Source: Palsa-147 sp963771905
Lineage (GTDB): Bacteria > Acidobacteriota > Terriglobia > Acidiferrales > UBA7541
DNA: 64,000 nucleotides
Assembly: GCA_963771905.1 (NCBI GenBank)
Contig: CAVYVI010000003.1
Coordinates: forward strand, 124,001-188,000
Reading direction: 5' to 3'
Below, piece after piece: positions 60,924 to 64,000 of this stretch (position 1 is its first letter; every line of letters starts with the position of its first letter). The notes beneath the pieces were generated by a model. It worked only from the letters and a program-made list of their open reading frames with translations, did not search any database and was not told where the DNA came from. A program made the translations under genes and the position numbers.

Positions 60924-61047
60924 GGACAGCCCCAGTATAAGTGATGCGGTGGGGTGCATCGAAGACGCAGGAAACTAAAGATGAGTGGGGCTGGCGAGGT
61001 CGAGTCACGGAAGCCTGGGCAAAATGGCCCGGATAGGCCGCAAATTC

Positions 61048-62337
61048 TTAATCCGCCGACGGGCGCGACTGCGCGGCGCGTACTTTTTGATTCCACGACA
61101 TCGGCGGGAGTCCCGTGTCGATTTCCCTCATGGTGATGCAAAGATCCACGGGGCAAACCAACGCGCACAAATTGCAGCCGACGCATTCTTCTTCGATGAT
61201 GCGCGGAACGTGCACGTCCATGCCATGAATATTTTTCTTGCCGTTCTGCGGCGCGGCCCGTTCGATGCATTGGTGCGCGCCATCTTCGCACGCGGCGTAG
61301 CAAAGCTGGCAGCCGATGCAGAGGTCGCGATTGATGTCGGCGATGACCGTATAATTCAAATCCAGATCGCCCCAATCGAGCACGTTGGGGACGGCGCGGC
61401 CGCGAAAATCCTCAATGGTGCGATAGCCGTGGTCATCCATGTATGCCGCGAGACCCTCCGCCATGTCCTCGACGATGCGAAAACCGTAATGCATCGCGGC
61501 GGTGCAGACCTGCACGGTGGTCGCGCCGAGGGCGATGTGCTCGGCTGCGTCAATCCAGTTTCCAATTCCGCCGATTCCGACAATCGGGAGTTTCACTTTT
61601 TTCGCCACGCTCGACACCAGATGCAGAGCGATGGGCTTCACGGCAGGGCCGCAATAGCCGCCATGCGAGGATTTTCCGCCTACGTTCGGGCTGGGCGCGA
61701 AAGTTTCGAGATTCACTCCCATCAGAGAATTAATCGTGTTGATGAGGCTGATCGCGTCGGCTCCGCCGCGTTCCGCAGCAAGTGCGACGCGCGTGATGTC
61801 GGTAACGTTCGGCGTCATCTTCGCGATCACCGGAGTTCTCGCGACCTCCTTTACCCACGCTGTAATCATTTCCGTATATTCCGGCACCTGGCCCACCGCT
61901 GCGCCCATGCCGCGTTCGCTCATGCCATGCGGGCAGCCAAAATTGAGCTCGAGAGCGTCGGAACCGGCGTCTTCCGCGCGTTTGACGATCTCGTGCCAGA
62001 CTTCGCGCTTCGATTCGACCATTAGCGACGCGATCACCAAATGCTTCGGGTAGCGCTTCTTCACTTCGGCGATTTCGCGAAGATTCGTTTCCACCGGCCG
62101 GTCGCTGATGAGCTCGATATTATTGAGCCCCATCATTTTCACGCCGTTGTAATCGATGGCACCGTAACGCGAGGTCGTGTTTTGAATGGGCTCGCCGATC
62201 GTTTTCCAGACGGCGCCGCCCCATCCCGCGTCGAATGCGCGCATGACTTGGCCGCCGGTATTCGTCGGCGGGCCCGACGCAAGCCAGAAGGGATTCGGGG
62301 ATTCCAGTCCGCAGAATTTTACGCGCAGGTCAGCCAT
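61048..62337 (-). CDS. preA: PreA: NAD-dependent dihydropyrimidine dehydrogenase, catalytic subunit
   Basis: 429 residues. N-terminal DHODH-like FMN barrel (LESPNPFWLASGPPTNTGGQ, LELNFGCPHGMSERGMGAAV, ISLINTINSLMGVNLETF) and two C-terminal 4Fe-4S clusters (CIGCQLCYAACEDGAHQC, CVGCNLCALVCPVDLC). It reduces uracil/thymine to the dihydro form (or the reverse) with PreT. preT lies downstream-left on the same strand with one gene between. Confidence 0.95.
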   Translation of the reverse strand: MADLRVKFCGLESPNPFWLASGPPTNTGGQVMRAFDAGWGGAVWKTIGEPIQNTTSRYGAIDYNGVKMMGLNNIELISDRPVETNLREIAEVKKRYPKHLVIASLMVESKREVWHEIVKRAEDAGSDALELNFGCPHGMSERGMGAAVGQVPEYTEMITAWVKEVARTPVIAKMTPNVTDITRVALAAERGGADAISLINTINSLMGVNLETFAPSPNVGGKSSHGGYCGPAVKPIALHLVSSVAKKVKLPIVGIGGIGNWIDAAEHIALGATTVQVCTAAMHYGFRIVEDMAEGLAAYMDDHGYRTIEDFRGRAVPNVLDWGDLDLNYTVIADINRDLCIGCQLCYAACEDGAHQCIERAAPQNGKKNIHGMDVHVPRIIEEECVGCNLCALVCPVDLCITMREIDTGLPPMSWNQKVRAAQSRPSAD

Positions 62338-62340
62338 TGC

Positions 62341-62919
62341 CTATTTCTCCTCCGCCGCGCTCTTCCAGCTTCGCCACGCGAACCAGGCCACGGTGCCCAA
62401 CATTCCGAGCCATCCCAGGCCGCGAGTGAACGCCGCAATCTGCGTGTCGTGATTGAGAACTCCGAGATGTCCGAAGAGCCAGTTCCAGTCGTGAATCACA
62501 AATTCCGGATCGCCGGCGGTCAGCAACGGCAATTCCTGCGCGCGCGCATCGGCCATGTACGTCGCCACCGGCAGCAATTGCTCGAAGCAGAAAAACAGGC
62601 AGAAGGCCGTGCCCTGCAATTGGCGCTGAAACGCGAAATATCCCGCCAGGAGCGCGGGCACGAGCAGTTGCAAGAGCGTCCCACCCGCGATGTGCAGGAA
62701 TTCGCCAAAATAGCTGAAGAGCAAGTGACCACCTTCGTGGATGGGCACAAACACGAGGTCGATCATCAGAAAGAGACCACTGCCGCGCATCGCCTGAAAT
62801 AGGAAGATGGCGTAAAACACAAGCCACGCGCCGAGAGCCCAGCGCGGCACGCCCGACCAATCTTCCTCGAGCGTTTCGAGAACAGGGAGGCGTTCCGTCC
62901 ATGCTTCGGGAAATTGCAT
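62341..62919 (-). CDS. Membrane protein with HEGGH metalloprotease-like motif
   Basis: 192 residues, about four membrane helices. LVFVPIHEGGHLLFSYFGEF contains HExxH next to a membrane segment, as in M50-type proteases, and NHDTQIA provides a possible further ligand. LTAGDPEFVIHDWNWLFG follows. Inserted between preT and preA with 3- and 6-base gaps, so it is made with them. Its part in pyrimidine breakdown is unknown. Confidence 0.7.
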   Translation of the reverse strand: MQFPEAWTERLPVLETLEEDWSGVPRWALGAWLVFYAIFLFQAMRGSGLFLMIDLVFVPIHEGGHLLFSYFGEFLHIAGGTLLQLLVPALLAGYFAFQRQLQGTAFCLFFCFEQLLPVATYMADARAQELPLLTAGDPEFVIHDWNWLFGHLGVLNHDTQIAAFTRGLGWLGMLGTVAWFAWRSWKSAAEEK

Positions 62920-62925
62920 TGGCGC

Positions 62926-64000
62926 TTACTTCCCTCCGCGCGGACGTCCGAGCCACGCGTCGAGCCCGCGCGCCGCTACCATGCCCTCGGCCACGGCGTC
63001 GACGACTTCTTTGCCGCCGTTCACGCAATCGCCGGCCGCGAAATACTTCGCGTTTCCGGTTTGATAATTTTCATTCACGGCGATCGTGCCGTTTTTCCGG
63101 ACCGCGATTCCCTTCACTGCGCTGAGAAATGCGGTGACCGGCTTCTGGCCGATCGCGCGCACAACCATATCGACAGCGATCGTGAATTTGGATCCCGGCA
63201 CGATCTCGGGGGCATGGCTCTTTCCGGCAGCGCCCGGTACGGCGCGAGTGCGGACGCATTCAATTCCCGCCACCACGCCGCTCTCGCCAAGGATGCGCAC
63301 GGGCTGCGTGTGCCACTCGAAGATCACGCCGTCGCGCTGCGCCAGTTCGAATTCATAGCGAAAGGCGGACGCTTCATTTTCGCCGCGGCGATAGAGCAAA
63401 TAAACGGCCTCGGCGCCCAGCCTGCGCGCTGCTGTCACTACGTCGATCGCCGTGTTACCCGCGCCGATGCAGGCGACGCGTTTTCCGACTTCGACCTCGG
63501 CGAATGCTTTTATTTTCGTTTGTTCGATGAATTCCATGGCGCCGAAGACACCGCGCAGATTTTCGCCGGGAATTTGCAGCTCCCAGGTCTCTCCCAGGCC
63601 GACACCAGCAAAAATGGCGTCGAATTGGGATTCGAGCTGTGGAAACGGAATATCGCGGCCGATCTCTCTTCCTTGCTCGATGCGCACTCCCAGACGCTTC
63701 ACCATTTCGACTTCTCGCAGCGATTCCTTCGCGCGTGTCTTGTAGGCTGCAATGCCGTAGGTGTTCAATCCGCCGCTGAGCGTGTTCTTGTCGAAGATCG
63801 TGACGCCGTATCCCCACTTTGCAAGCTCCGCCGCGCACGCGAGCGATGCCGGACCCGAGCCGATGCACGCGACGCGCTTCCCGTTCGGCGCGCCCGCCGA
63901 AAATAAATCGAGATTACGGTCGAGGGCATAATCGACGGCGTAGCGCTGCAGCCGGCCGATCTCGATTGCTTCTTCGCCCTTCTCGTTCATCACGCATGCG
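62926..64000 (-). CDS. preT: PreT: dihydropyrimidine dehydrogenase, NAD(P)H-binding subunit (partial)
   Basis: The gene continues beyond the window's right edge; about 358 residues are visible from ACVMNEKGEEAIEIGRLQ onward. FAD motif RVACIGSGPASLACAAELAK, NAD(P) motif RVACIGAGNTAIDVVTAARR and YFAAGDCVNGG are glutamate-synthase-small-subunit-like. It takes electrons from NAD(P)H and hands them to PreA. The N-terminal Fe-S part should lie outside. Confidence 0.93.
   Translation of the reverse strand, partial: ACVMNEKGEEAIEIGRLQRYAVDYALDRNLDLFSAGAPNGKRVACIGSGPASLACAAELAKWGYGVTIFDKNTLSGGLNTYGIAAYKTRAKESLREVEMVKRLGVRIEQGREIGRDIPFPQLESQFDAIFAGVGLGETWELQIPGENLRGVFGAMEFIEQTKIKAFAEVEVGKRVACIGAGNTAIDVVTAARRLGAEAVYLLYRRGENEASAFRYEFELAQRDGVIFEWHTQPVRILGESGVVAGIECVRTRAVPGAAGKSHAPEIVPGSKFTIAVDMVVRAIGQKPVTAFLSAVKGIAVRKNGTIAVNENYQTGNAKYFAAGDCVNGGKEVVDAVAEGMVAARGLDAWLGRPRGGK

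Noticed and set aside
1..64000. selA, selB, selC (tRNA-Sec) or selD genes
   Set aside because: None seen in this window, so Sec use rests on the two genes and their hairpins.
1..64000. CRISPR arrays, rRNA genes or tRNA genes
   Set aside because: No regularly spaced repeats and no recognisable rRNA or tRNA sequence found by eye.

Overview
The window looks like a chromosome segment of an Acidobacteriota bacterium (Terriglobia-like, probably from soil or a metagenome). This is inferred from gene style: VWFA-type secreted proteins, DUF1501/DUF1800 pairs, a long class A RNase P RNA, and a PreT/PreA-type pyrimidine catabolism cluster. No 16S gene is present to confirm it.

Layout. Bases 1 to about 37,250 are accessory DNA. 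They hold two near-identical IS5-family insertions with 4-bp target duplications, one large and two small serine recombinases, small regulators, decayed gene fragments, repeated sequences and many hypothetical secreted proteins. Three systems stand out there. (1) 4.3-7.4 kb: a DUF1223 thioredoxin-like protein, a redoxin/DsbD-N fusion, a DoxX membrane protein and an OsmC-family protein. The redoxin and OsmC genes each carry one in-frame TGA exactly at the expected catalytic cysteine, and each TGA is followed by a hairpin fitting the bacterial SECIS pattern. I read both as selenoproteins. (2) 25.2-28.7 kb: a complete His-Xaa-Ser (HXS) peptide-modification operon: precursor HxsA with nine H-x-S triplets, HxsD, and radical SAM proteins HxsB and HxsC. 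(3) 29.5-37.25 kb: an integrative element with a P4-like layout: primase/helicase, iteron-like repeats, two small HTH proteins, and a tyrosine integrase ending 17 bp from the 3' end of rnpB.

Bases 37,264 to 64,000 look like ordinary, visibly GC-richer chromosome: rnpB, a HEAT-repeat protein, ligA, a lipid kinase, a membrane pyrophosphatase, a DUF1501 (frameshifted)/DUF1800 pair, PilZ and YihY proteins. At the right end genes for reductive pyrimidine catabolism stand together: beta-ureidopropionase-like amidase, aminotransferase and aldehyde dehydrogenase on the plus strand, then preA and preT on the minus strand, with a type II NADH dehydrogenase between. preT runs off the window.

How the genes may work together. 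The selenoprotein cluster would be a thiol/peroxide defence unit, with secreted redoxin and DUF1223 partners and a cytoplasmic peroxidase. Its selenocysteine machinery (selA, selB, selC, selD) must lie elsewhere, because none is in this window. The HXS operon would make a modified peptide of unknown function.
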